A stretch of 64,000 nt of DNA, taken from assembly GCA_036023115.1 (NCBI GenBank), contig JAYKKT010000079.1, forward strand, positions 12,329,501 to 12,393,500, given 5' to 3'. This document shows, in pieces, positions 21,690 to 32,879 of this stretch. The translations under genes and the position numbers were made by a program. A model generated the notes under the pieces. The model had not been told where the DNA came from. It made no database searches and saw only the letters and a list, made by a program, of their open reading frames with translations. Source of the stretch: Brasenia schreberi (taxonomy: Eukaryota > Streptophyta > Magnoliopsida > Nymphaeales > Cabombaceae). Numbering within the stretch: position 1 is the first letter of the stretch; every line of letters starts with the position of its first letter.

Positions 21690-22958
21690 ATGTCAAGTCC
21701 AGGCTCCCAAGAAGTGTCTAGCCATGCCTCATGCGCATCAAGTTCTCATTCTAGAAAGGTTTTGAAAACTCAAGATCAAAGAGAAGAGATCGAGAAGTTA
21801 AGAAGGGACTTTGAGGCCAAGATCGCTACTCTTAGCCAAGAGGCTGAAGGAGCTGATTCGTGTTTGTCACATGGCGAACCAAAGGCCAAAAAGAAATTTG
21901 AAGAAACTCGGAAACACAAGGAGGCCTCCGCAATGGAAGGCAACCAATACCATGAATCCTTCACTCACAAGGATCGTAAAGCCCTACAGTTGCTGTTGAA
22001 AGGGCAAAACAAAGAGAAAAGAAACTACGCCCTGTCTGATTTTCTTCCAAGACTATGAGACGGACAGTGACGATGAAATACCGAATTTCCATCGGTATGA
22101 TGGCACGGGAGATCCTAGGTCTCACTTGCAACTTTTCTCTCGTTGAGCCCATAAGAAAAAGAAGGACTCGATGAAATGGGTGTATTGGTTCCCTTTATCC
22201 CTCAAAGGCACAACTTCCAAATGGCTAGCTTCTTGCGATCTTAGCCAGTTCGCTACTTTTGAAGAGTTAGCGAACTACTTTATGCATAGATTCTCGCATA
22301 ACGTAGAGGTCATGCCCACTTTAAACACATAGAGGGATACGAAACAAGGTATGAACGAAGATGTTCATGCCTTTATTGTTCGATGGAAGTCCCTCCTTGG
22401 GCAAGTCCGAGAACCAATATCCGAAGGATGCGCAGTCATGCTCATCCTGGATAACTTTAAAAATGAGTTGAAAACCCTTCTCTCCCTTCACGAAATCTCA
22501 ACTTTCCACAAGTTGATAAAAAAAGAATCTCTTTTTGAAACAAATTTGAAAAAAGGGATTTACGACCACTTGTGGAAAGGGAACGTGGTTTTGAAAACTC
22601 GCTTGGAGAAGCCCGGCACTTATGGGCTACCCACCATGGACAAAGGGGCAAAACCCCACAAAGTCGCCAATGTTCGGGTGGATCCAAGCCCCGCAAGCAC
22701 TTCTAAAAACTTTCAAAAATTTGAAAATAAAAGGGAGAAAAATTTCTAAAAACCCTTTGAAAGACGGGAGTATACTGCGCTGGGGCAACCTGTGTTGGAG
22801 GTCCTAGACCTCTTGCTTGCCCAAGGAATGATCGAACTCCTTGAAATTCCCGAGGGAATCACTTCCAAAGGGGGATTTTTAAACTGATTCTATAAGTATC
22901 ATTGGCTCAAAGGCCATGATACAAAGCGGTGTTTCTCCCTACTCAATAAAATTGAGAA
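21690..22958 (+). pseudogene. gag of B, first copy (broken)
   Basis: Structural protein of the virus-like particle. The start MSSPGSQEV at 21690 matches the MSS start of gag in G. In order: coiled-coil N-terminus (about 21780-21850), then the retrotransposon gag domain with WFPLSLKGTTSKWLASCDL (about 22185-22240) and RWKSLLGQVREPISEG (about 22380-22430), then a zinc-knuckle remnant YKYHWLKGHDTKRC (about 22890-22932) whose first Cys is Tyr. Breaks are a frameshift near 22045, TGA at 22144-22146, TAG near 22330, a stop at 22747-22749 and TGA near 22885. The frameshift and first TGA are shared with the second gag copy. Confidence 0.8.
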
Positions 22959-24498
22959 CTTGATAGCAAAAGGCCGGCTCCAAGTCACTGAGGAACCAGA
23001 GCCTGCCCAAGCTATCTTTAAAGAACCCTTCCCCAAGCACGCAAGTACCAGTGGAAAGGGCAAAGAGGTATGTGCTCTCACAATTTCAAAGAGTACGGCG
23101 CATGTATATCATTCTGGTTTTGCTACTTATGCATCTACTCTTATCCTTCATAGGAAACCCGCCCAAGTAGTGATTCGGGGACCACCCAGAGTTCTGTCCC
23201 CAATTAAACCAATTTTAAAAATTCCAAGTGCTCCCCAGCACAAAAATAGGGCCACGATAGGTGCGAGCCCTAGGTTGATCGTGGGAGAGGTGACTAGGTT
23301 CGGAAGGATCTATCAACCCCCACATCTACAAAGTGCTAAAAAAGTGGTCAGTATACCTGGCCCTTCAAAAGCATGTATTCCTAGAGTCTCGCTAAAAGCG
23401 GACAAAGGCAAAGTAGTTTTAACCTTGTATGATTTTGAAAATCATCTTTCAAAGATTCCTATTAACATGTTCATCCTAGAGCTGATACAAACCTCGCCTA
23501 GGCATAGACTGGTTTTAGAGAAAATTCTAGAAAGAGCCAAGGTTAGCTCAAATATAACCCCGGAGCCCCTATTGACCCAAGTAGCGTCTATAGGTGCAAA
23601 AATGCCCATCATGTTCTCAGAAGATGATATAGAAAGACCCTACGAAGCCCACAACCAAACCTACATATCGAGGTGGCATTGAATCACCACTCTCTGGATA
23701 GGTGCCTAGTTGATGGGGGAGGAGGGCTCAACATCCTTCCGCTCCATGTGGCGTACAAAATCGGAGTCACCTTGACATCCATGAACCCAAGCCCCATCGT
23801 AATCACTGGATACGATGGGAATGCGTCTAGACCCCTAGGATCCATAGAACTGCCCATGGAAACGGGAGGGATAGCTCACATGGGGGTGTTCCATGTCTTG
23901 GACATTCACCCTCACTATAACCTATTGTTGGGAAGGCCCTGGATACACAGCCTGCGTGCTGTACCATCCACCTTCCATAGGTGTGTTAAAATCTCTCTCG
24001 AAGACCAAATCGTGGTAATCCTAGGTGAGAGTCATCTACAGCTTCAGGGAATCCAGAGTTTCCCTTGCTTATCGAGTTCCCAGGCCTACGAGGCCAAACT
24101 AGGGCAGACCTTGGTCGAGCCACCAGAGCTCATATTACAGATCCCTAGGAAGGTCGTGTACATCAAGGGGCAGCCCAAGGCTAGCCCACTCAAAACACTA
24201 ACCATCCCAGGAAAGGCCAAGAGTCACCTATTTCAAAAATCCCTGGACAAAAAGCCTTATGTGCATGACATAGATGACAGCAAGTTCCAAGACCACGACT
24301 TGTATAAAAAAATTTCCAAAAACAAAAAATCGTGGAACATGCTATTGAATATGGGTTATATGTTATACAAGAGTCTAGGAGCACAAAACCAGGGTCTCGT
24401 AGAGCCCATAGTGCTTAGGGCCAATCCAAGCCGATATGGGATCGGCTATATTCCTAAAATACCACCAGAGCCCCCACCTGTGACCACCTAGGTCAAGG
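22959..24498 (+). pseudogene. Linker and aspartic protease of B (broken by one frameshift)
   Basis: A 240-codon frame (22960-23682) continues from the knuckle. A small indel near 23665 moves the reading to 23673-24491. The protease has LVDGGGGLNILPLHV (about 23708-23750), the D-G-G form of the retropepsin active site, and the flap-side GMGVFHVLDI... HYNLLLGRPWIH region (about 23885-23950). It would cleave the Gag-Pol polyprotein. The tail has GIGYIPKIPPEPPP. The TAG at 24489-24491 stands where C has TGG, so it is a G-to-A stop. Confidence 0.75.
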
Positions 24499-24579
24499 GT
24501 GCCCTAGAGCCTACCCAAGCAGAAACCTACGATTTAGACCTCTTGTTTAGAGTCTAACCCATTGTGTTTTCCTTTGTAG
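24499..24579 (+). other. Putative 81-bp intron between protease and RT in B
   Basis: Reading continues VTT(stop)VKG up to 24498, then GTGCCC... with a TCTAAC branch-like site and acceptor TTTTCCTTTGTAG| at 24579. Joining G to GTGTGATGG restores the frame that leads into VMEDPS and RT. Element C has the same arrangement with exactly 81 bp. Ogre elements of this lineage are known to carry an intron at this place. The donor (AAGG|GTGCCC) is weak. Confidence 0.55.
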
Positions 24580-26447
24580 GTGTGATGGAAGATCCCTCAA
24601 CCAAAAACACAAACAAATTGGAAAAACTCGAAATTCAAAAAATTAGAAAACCCCAAAAACCAAAAACATTTGAAAAAGATGAAAAACTCGAAAAAAGAGT
24701 TGTTTGTATAGTTCCTAAAGTTCTGGTTTTACAAAAACATAAAAAAATCAAAAATTTAGAAAATATCAAAAACAAAACCATGTATAAAGCTATTCCTGGT
24801 AAAAACTTGGAAAAAGCCAAGGATGTCGAAAGAAAAGTTGTCTTCATAACAAGACCAAAAATTTCGAAACCCATAGAAATCCCAAGTCAAAAACCAGGTA
24901 TTTTCAAAACCCATGCATCAAGCTCAAATTCCCTAGGATTTATAAACCTCGAGAATGATCGTAGCTTGGAGATGGATCCCCTTGAGGAAGATCCCACTTT
25001 TGAGCTCCCAGAATTTCATGAAGTTCTCAATTTTGAAAAACCCTCGAATTCAGTAGGAGGAGATTTCATAGAGATAAACCTAGGGAGTGATTCAACGCCC
25101 AAACACATTAAGATAGGCGCATGTTTGCATGAGCATGAAGTATCATCATTCATTGCATTTTTGAAAACCTACATCGATGTGTTTGCATGGACATATGAAG
25201 ACATGCCGGGTATATACCCAAGAGTTGTAGAGCATTGTGTTCCCATAGATTCGGATGCAAAACCCATAAAGCAAAAGCTTAGGAAAATACATCCGAACGT
25301 ACATTGACAAGTCAAGGAGGGTTTAGAAGATTTGTTAAAAGCCAGATTTATAAAACCCATTGCGTACTCTGATTGGTTGTCAAATATCGTTGTTGTTCGA
25401 AAAACGAATGGAAAAATTCGAATATGCATCGATTTCAAAAACCTAAACAAGGCCACTCCAAAGGATTACTTTCATTTACCCAACATTGATTTGATAGTCA
25501 ATAGTACTGCAAATCATGAAATGCTTTCATTCATGGATGGCTATTCAGGGTATAACCAAATCAAATTAGCCCCACGAGATCAGGCTAAAACTGCTTTCAC
25601 AACCCCATGGGGCACATACTGCTATACAGTCATGCCCTTTGGTTTCAAAAATACCGGCGCCACCTACCAAAGAGTTATGACTACGATCTTTCACGATCAA
25701 ATTCATGAGCTCGTAGAGGTATACGTGGATGATCTCTTGGCTAAGTCAAAAACTCGATGCACTCATCTCGAATGTTTGCGAAAATTTTTCGAAAGGCTTA
25801 GGCTTTACAAAGTAAAGCTAAACCCTCAAAAGTGTGTGTTCGGAGTAGAATCCGGGAAGCTTTTAGGATTTATGGTGAGCCAAAGGGGCATTGAAGTCGA
25901 CCCCTCTAAGTGTAGAGCCATCATCGACATGACTCCACCCTCCAATCTCACGCAAATTCGTAGCCTCCAAGGTCGTCTCCAATCAATTCACAGGTTTATT
26001 TCAAACCTTGCAACTATATGTGAACCCTTCAACAAACTTTTGAGAAAAGGGACAAAATTTTTGTGGGATGACGATTGCCAAAAATCTTTAGAAAGATTAA
26101 AAGCATACTTAGTTAATCCCCCTGTTTTAAACCCTCCAAAGCAAGGAAAACCTCTTCTGCTTTACATTTCTGTGCAGGCAAACGCTTTGGGTGCCTTGTT
26201 AGCTCAATACGAGGATGATACCCACAAGGAGTATGCTATCTATTACATTTCGAAAACTCTCTTGGCTTATGAAAGGAATTATCAAGTCATGGAGAAGACA
26301 TGCTTGGCCTTGGTATGGGCCTGCCAAAAATTTCGACACTACTTCCTAGATCACGAGATCTAGATAGTGTCCAAGCTTGACCCAATCAAGCACTTGTTCG
26401 AAAAACCCATCCTCACGGGTAGGTTGGGTAAATGACAACTCCTCCTA
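24580..26447 (+). pseudogene. Reverse transcriptase and first RNase H of B (stops in frame)
   Basis: The frame opens with a lysine-rich low-complexity spacer (to about 24960). RT follows with PIKQKLRKIHPNVH, VVVRKTNGKIRICIDFKNLN (about 25390-25450), SFMDGYSGYNQIKLAP (about 25530-25575) and the catalytic YVDDLLAKS (about 25720). The first RNase H (about 26130-26350) reads LLLYISVQANALGALLAQ and lacks the usual leading catalytic Asp, as is typical when a second RNase H is present. Stops are TGA at 25305, TAG at 26361-26363 (TGG in C) and TGA near 26434. RT copies element RNA into cDNA in the particle. Confidence 0.85.
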
Positions 26448-28436
26448 ATGGAGTATGACTTGAAATACCATCACCAGATCTCCGTTAAGGGGCAAGCCCT
26501 AGCAGACTACGTGGCTGACTTCCCCTTAGAGGATGCATATCCCACACTTGATGAAATGCCTGATGAAGGCATATTGTTAAACCACTTTCAAAACCACATT
26601 TTAGCAAATTCTTTTGAAAACCAAGTGTGGAAAATTTACTTCGATGGGGCACGAAATCAAAGAGGGGCTGGCGCCAGGGTCATCCTCATATCCCCTGAAA
26701 AGGGAGAGATACCCATAGCCATATGCCTACATTTTGAATGTTCCAAAAACATAGTTGAGTATGAAGCACTCATACGAGGCTTAAAAATTTTGAAAACTCT
26801 AGGGGCATCATGCATCGAGGTCTTTGGAGATTCATTACTCGTTATAAACAAAGTTTTAAAGATTTGGCAAGTTAGAAACGAAAAGCTTCTTTCATATCAC
26901 GAGTTGGCCACTCGATTGGTCGAATCCTTCCAATCGTGCACACTCACACATGTAGGAAGAGAGGATAATGGCATTGCCAACGCCTTCTCATCCTTGGGTT
27001 CAGCCCTAAGGGTCGATCCCACTTTGGGAACCCGATCCTTAGAAATATGGCATGCACCCACTCCATCCAAACACGATTTGGAAATTTGCCAAAACAACTC
27101 AGATTTTGATGAAAAACCTTGGTTTTATGACATAAAGTGTTTTCTAGAAAATGGGGGATTTGCTGAAAATGCCACATCCAAGGATAATGCATTCATCCGG
27201 AAAATTTCTACCCGATATGCAATTTTGGGTGGGGTTTTGTACAAAAAGAGTTTTACCAGCATCTTACTAAGGTGTGTCGACCTAGAGGAGGCTAGGATTA
27301 TAATGCATGAATTCCACGATGGAGAATGTGGAGGTCATGTTAATGCCAATATGATGGCAATGAAAATACTTAGAGCGGGTTATTTTTGGTCCACTCTGAA
27401 AAAGGATTGCCACGATCATGTTAGGAAGTGTCATCCATGTCAAGTGCATGGGCACGCCATTCATATCCCCTCATCTTCATTGCATTCCATGGTCATCCCC
27501 TGGCCATTCACCATGTGGGCGTTTGATATTGTAGGACCAATATTTCCAAAGACATCAAATGGGCAAAGGTTCATTTTAGCAGCCACTGAATACTTTTCCA
27601 AATGGGTTGAAGCCACCTCCCTGACCAATGTCCAGGGGCAACATGTGGTGACTTTCATTAGGAAAAATATCTTGGCTCGATTTGGAGTTCCAAGAGATCT
27701 TGTGTCCGATAATGGCACCCCATTAAAAAACGAGGGGATGGTCAAGTTGTGCAACACTTATGGCATAACTCACCACTTCTCATCGCCCTACTACCCTCAA
27801 GGCAATGGCCAAGCCGAAGCCACCAACAAGACTCTCATTAATATTATTGAGAAAACTTTAGAAAAGGGTAGGACGTGGCATGAGAAGCTAGATGAAGCCT
27901 TATGGGATTATAGGACTTCCATCCGAACTCCCACAAATAACACACCATTTGAGTTGGTCTATGGCACAAACGCCATTCTCCCCATTCATACCAAAATGTA
28001 TTCATTCCATACATCCATTGCACTCGACCTCCCCCTAGAGACGCTTCAGCATGCTAGGATGGTCGAACTAGATTTGTTAGATGAGAGGCGACTCCTTGCT
28101 ATGGATCATGCTCATGCATACCGGCAAAGGATAGCCCGACACTATGAGAAACATATGAAACCTCGCCACTTGGAAGTGGGAGATCTCGTTTTGAAAATCA
28201 TCCACTATCGTGGCCCACATCCACTTAGAAAGTGGCGCCCCAAGTGGGATAGCCCTTATGTTGTGCGTGGAACCACCACAAACAACTCATACTGGTTGAT
28301 CGATGTAGAAGGTAGGAATTTAGCAAATCCTATCAATATTCAATACTTAAATTCCCATTTTCCAAAATGTTTTAGGGAGATTTACTTTGAAGCTTCGAAA
28401 GAAAGGATCAAAGGCAAATTGTGTGACCCTGAATGA
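26448..28436 (+). CDS. Second RNase H and integrase of B (intact 662-codon frame)
   Basis: This is the 3' half of Pol, uninterrupted. RNase H of the archaeal-like type occupies about residues 60-195, with acidic residues in IYFDGARNQRG, VEYEALIRGL, FGDSLLV and REDNGIAN. Integrase has the zinc-binding HEFH...GGH and CHPCQ (about 283-330). The catalytic core has MWAFDIVGP (about 357), VSDNGTP (about 419) and YYPQGNGQAEATNKT (about 455), giving D, D and E. The C-terminal domain includes VGDLVLK (about 577). I see no chromodomain. The ATG is internal to the polyprotein, so it marks the edge of the open stretch, not a true start. Confidence 0.9.
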   Translation: MEYDLKYHHQISVKGQALADYVADFPLEDAYPTLDEMPDEGILLNHFQNHILANSFENQVWKIYFDGARNQRGAGARVILISPEKGEIPIAICLHFECSKNIVEYEALIRGLKILKTLGASCIEVFGDSLLVINKVLKIWQVRNEKLLSYHELATRLVESFQSCTLTHVGREDNGIANAFSSLGSALRVDPTLGTRSLEIWHAPTPSKHDLEICQNNSDFDEKPWFYDIKCFLENGGFAENATSKDNAFIRKISTRYAILGGVLYKKSFTSILLRCVDLEEARIIMHEFHDGECGGHVNANMMAMKILRAGYFWSTLKKDCHDHVRKCHPCQVHGHAIHIPSSSLHSMVIPWPFTMWAFDIVGPIFPKTSNGQRFILAATEYFSKWVEATSLTNVQGQHVVTFIRKNILARFGVPRDLVSDNGTPLKNEGMVKLCNTYGITHHFSSPYYPQGNGQAEATNKTLINIIEKTLEKGRTWHEKLDEALWDYRTSIRTPTNNTPFELVYGTNAILPIHTKMYSFHTSIALDLPLETLQHARMVELDLLDERRLLAMDHAHAYRQRIARHYEKHMKPRHLEVGDLVLKIIHYRGPHPLRKWRPKWDSPYVVRGTTTNNSYWLIDVEGRNLANPINIQYLNSHFPKCFREIYFEASKERIKGKLCDPE

Positions 28437-29501
28437 GAGAATCAACACTTGCGAAAAAGTGGAGCTTTTCAAAATACGTGGTTACATTTTCAAAATTCTT
28501 CTTCTTACAAAGAAAGGCCTAGTTCAATATAGCAAGATACTTGCAAGTAGTGCATGCTATTTCTAAATAGGCTGATCTGGAATGGATCAAGTATGACCTT
28601 GGGATAAGTCCTCCCCTCTTCTCTTCTCCTTCCAAAAGGAAAATTTGGCAAAAACAAAGGGAAATCCCTACCAAAATCTCTTTCCCAAAAAAAGAAAGTT
28701 GAATCCCAAAAATAGAAAATTGATTCTTCTATGGAAAAGAGGGAATACAGAAAAAATACTCCCAAAGGGAGACCCTCTATGAAAAAAGAAACAAAAGGCC
28801 AAAAAACTCAAAAAAGAGTCATTTTCCGCCTCTCTACCTCAAACCATGGGACGCTTCAGAAGGGACCGTGGTATCTGTTTTCCACCCCTACGACTTATCC
28901 CAAGTAAACAAGATTCATTTCAAAGAATCCTAAAGTAAAAATAGGATTTACTTGAATTTCATTTTGTTTGAGAATTCAACGTTTTGAGTAAGGCGTAGGA
29001 ATTTTGAAACTTAGCTTGTTTTCTTATAAAACCTCCGCTAGATTAGCGAGTGTTAAGAATCAAGTAAAGGCAAAAACGAGGAGCTAGAGGTCCTTAGGAT
29101 CGAGACTAACAAGGAGTTTTCTCTTTTGAAATCAGGTTTTCCAAAACTCGAACATCGAGCAATATAAGGCCCACTCACTTAAAGCAGCAGGTCTTCATAA
29201 GACTCCAAGGTTCGACCATATGATCTGGTTTCTAGGAAGTTGCCCTTCTTGGCGTCTCATCTGTATCATGCATTCTGCATATTCATGCATGAACACTTCA
29301 TACATGATCCCAGTTAGGACTAGAACCCATAGGAAAGTCCTCTTTGGCGAAAATCTCCTCCAACGAGGTTAAAGAAAATGTTTTATCAAAATTGGGATGA
29401 TCCCGTATTTTTGAAGATTAGATCCAGGGAGATATTGAACAGGGGTGTTGTCGTCTTTGTCATTATCCAAATCAATTTGGATAATGCCAAAGAGGGGCAT
29501 T
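28437..29501 (+). other. 3' noncoding region of B
   Basis: About 1.06 kb lies between integrase and LTR2. It is homologous to one tandem unit of A. It contains the CTCCC/GGGAG hairpin (about 28757-28775), the ACCATGG...CCGTGGT hairpin (28843-28872), a GTCTT/AAGAC stem near 29191, the palindromic hairpin (29455-29492) and the polypurine tract (29487-29500). No gene is seen. Confidence 0.75.
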
Positions 29502-32500
29502 CGTAAACTCCCCAAAATCCCACGACTTTCTAAAACCAATACATGGTTTGCAAATCAGCCCCAAAGGGCAGTTTTGAGTTCTGAAAACTCAGGAGCCTTC
29601 AAAACCCCGTAAATATTGCTTTAAGCTTTTAAATGGTGTTTTGAAAGCCCCGTATCCAAATACGAGTTTTTAAACCCGAGCTAAGCCCCATTTTCCCAAA
29701 AGCCAAAGACGAACAGGTCGAGCATGCGAAAACGACACCTGATCCAGAAGCAGCCTAGCAAGCCACTCGTGAAGGCCAATTCTAGAAGCAGCTTTAGAAG
29801 TGTATTTTGAAGCCCAAAAGAGCACCCTGGCCTGATAAAAGCTAGGTTCAAAAGGCGAAAGAAGGCCTAGGCACGAAGCAGATGGCAAGCCAAGAGCACC
29901 AAAGAGCCAGGTCAACCATCCTCATTCAAGCATCCCGAATCCGAACAAGGAAAGACATAAATGAGCAGAAACGAAGTCTGAAAGGCAAAAAGGAGTCTGG
30001 ATGACAAATATTAGGGAAACCCAACACCAGACGCAGCATTGATGAAGCTATGGCCCGCACAAATCGTCCGCCTCGAGAAGCCAAGAAGGACCATCTAGAG
30101 AAAATTTGGATTGGATCTGGACCATAAAATCTAGATCCAAATCCAAATAGTGAATAGTGTTTAGATTTGGGCCGATCCAAATAGTGTTTGGGTAGATCCA
30201 AATAGTGTTTGGATTTGAATTGGATCCAAATAGTGTTTGGAATGGATTGGATCTGGACCAAAATATCCAAATCCATATCCATAAAATGTTGGATTTGGAT
30301 CGGATACAGATCTCAAAATATCCGAGATCCAATATCCAGATCCAAATAGTGTTTGGATTTAGATTTGGATCCAGATCTCAAACCCAAACCCAAATCCAAG
30401 ACCCACCTCAAATGCCTATAAATAGAGGTGAGGGGGTCCCAAACAAGGATTTCACGTGAATTTGAAGGGAGGACTTGGAGGAGAGAGAAGGTGCTTAGGT
30501 GAGTGCTTTAGTGCTTTCTTTTGTTTTAGGGTTTTTAATTGTGGGTTAGTGTAGGGTTAGTTTAGGGTTGCCCCACCCTAATTGAAGGGCTGATGTTGCT
30601 TGGACAAAGAGTTTAAGGTGGCTGATTGGAGCTTGAGCACACCCTAAAACGTCATTAAGAGGTAAGTCCTACTAAACACCCTAAACCCTTCTTCTTAACC
30701 CCTCTAAACCTACCTCAACCGACCTCAACTCAGCACCCCTAATCCTACTTGAACCCACCTACACCCCCAACCGACTCCACATCAAGACGCCCCGGCCACT
30801 CTAACCCTACCCGCTCCCGCGCCGCACACTCTACAGGCGCCCCACGCGCCCTGCACTTGCCCCGCGTAGCCGATCACTCCCACGCGCCCTACACGCACCC
30901 TGTCACCCCGCTCCCACTCTGCCTTCCGCCAACCCGCCTAGCGCCCGTCGCCCTCACCTTCCGCCAACCCGCCTAGCACATAGCGCCTGGCGCCGACCCT
31001 CTCAACCAACCCCCAACCGACTTCGTCCTAGCCTAAACCGCCACTATCACCACATCCCCACCACTCCACCAACCCCAGCCACTACCTACCACCACCACTA
31101 CCTATCCTAACTGACCTACCCCCTATCCTAACCGTAGCCATCATTTCATCACCCCACCTACCTAGTGTCGTGACCCTTAGCTCCCCCACCACCACCTATC
31201 CATCAACCCACCGTATCCCATGCCCCATCCGTGACCCCTAGCTCCCTTACACACCCCAACCACCTAACACCTACCCGACTCTCATCCACCGCCTTAAGAC
31301 ATCCCATGCCCCATCCGTGACCCTTAGCTCCCATACACCTCATACCCTTCCACCTACCTAGTGCCGTGACCACTTGCTTAGAACCCCCAACCGAACCCAT
31401 CCTAGTCTAGTATCCCATATCCCAGCCGTGACCTTACCCTACACCCTTCTATCACCCTACATAACACCCTAAGGCCTTTAGTATCCCATACCATCCCGAG
31501 TCTCACACAAGACCCGTGAACCTAACCGCTCAAGCATAAACCCGCAACCTTAGCGTAGTGAACCTAAAAACCTCAAGCTCAAAGGCTCCATTCAGCCATC
31601 TTTCGCTTCAAGCTTCAAGGAAGACTCATCCGTGGGTGTGAAGCCAAGCAAACTCGTGGAGATTGGAGTGGACAAACATCTGAATCACGTAAGTGCTTTA
31701 ATTCGGTATTTCATATCTCCTTTCTACACTTTGATTCAATTTGGATACGGGGTTGTATTAACGGAGCATATTCTCCCTCCGATTGTAATAACTTGGTTTG
31801 CTACACGAAGCACACACGAGCACTTGAGCTTTAGCTCTTACTCGTACACAAACACCCACGAGCACCATTGAGCCTTCGCTCTTACTCCTAAGACTCTAGT
31901 AAGAGTTGCGTGAGTTGTCTTTAATTTTATACACTCACACACGCGTGCATTGAGCTTTCGCTCTTATTCTATATAAGTATTTCAATTCAGTTGGGTTGGT
32001 ACACTAAGTCGTGTGAGTTCGTCTTTCATTTACACACTCGCATACAAAGAACACCCGAGCACTTGCTCATGCACCTCACGCACCATTTTGGCCTTAGCAG
32101 CCGCTAAGATATAGTCATATTTCTATAATTTCTGCAGCGTTTTCCCGATTCAACTGCGTGTGTTTGTCTTTCCATTTACACACCAACACAACACGTGCAC
32201 GTTGGTGACCTTCGGGCCCATATATATATAGTTGTATTTCCCTTCCGCTATGTCTTTAAATTTCGGGTTTTAAGGTTCAGCTGTGTGAGTTGCATTTCAA
32301 TTTATACACGGCATACACTTACATAATTGAGCCTTTCCGCTCTTAAGATATAGCTATATTTCCCTTTTGCAATTTCCCTTCGGCTCTGTCTTTCAATTTT
32401 GGGTTTTCCCATTCAGTTGTATGAGTTTGCATTGCATATTCGCCATACCACAAGATAGGGTGCATATTGCATCAAAGTAACCTCGAACTACCCATGCAAA

Positions 32501-32879
32501 ACTCGCCAAATCGAGCATTGGATGCACACAACTACACGCCTAATTTGGCTAAAACCCAAGACATAGGAAACGTGCAAATCCCACGTTGATAAAATCTGCA
32601 ACAAGACAAACTAAACCAAATCAAACACTTTGCATATTTTCAAAAAGGTCATGTTTGCTTAAAATCGAGTTTTCTAAGCGTACAGACTGACCCTTGCGCA
32701 TCAGTGGAAGAAGGTCAAAAGAGCCCACTTGTCCACAATCGCCCCCTAAGTCAGATATTTTCAAAACTTACTTCGCTAGCTTGAGTAAGCTAGCTGGCAC
32801 GCCCTTTAAGCGACTTAGATATACAAAAAGATTCACTTGAGGCCTAAGAACCCGGAGTAGAAATTTCCACGTGTCTACA
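29502..32879 (+). mobile_element. LTR2 of B (3378 bp)
   Basis: This follows the polypurine tract and ends GTGTCTACA. TATA box at 30417-30425, GTAAGT donor at 31689, core at 31748-31791. It is collinear with LTR1 with small indels (for example an extra run of TAGGGTTAG near 30550). A second PBS and gag follow, so it acts as 3' LTR for the first interior and 5' LTR for the second. Confidence 0.9.

Noticed and set aside
24580..28436. Endogenous pararetrovirus (caulimovirus-like) origin of the RT
   Set aside because: LTRs, PBS, polypurine tract and an integrase core are present and the gene order is Ty3/gypsy.
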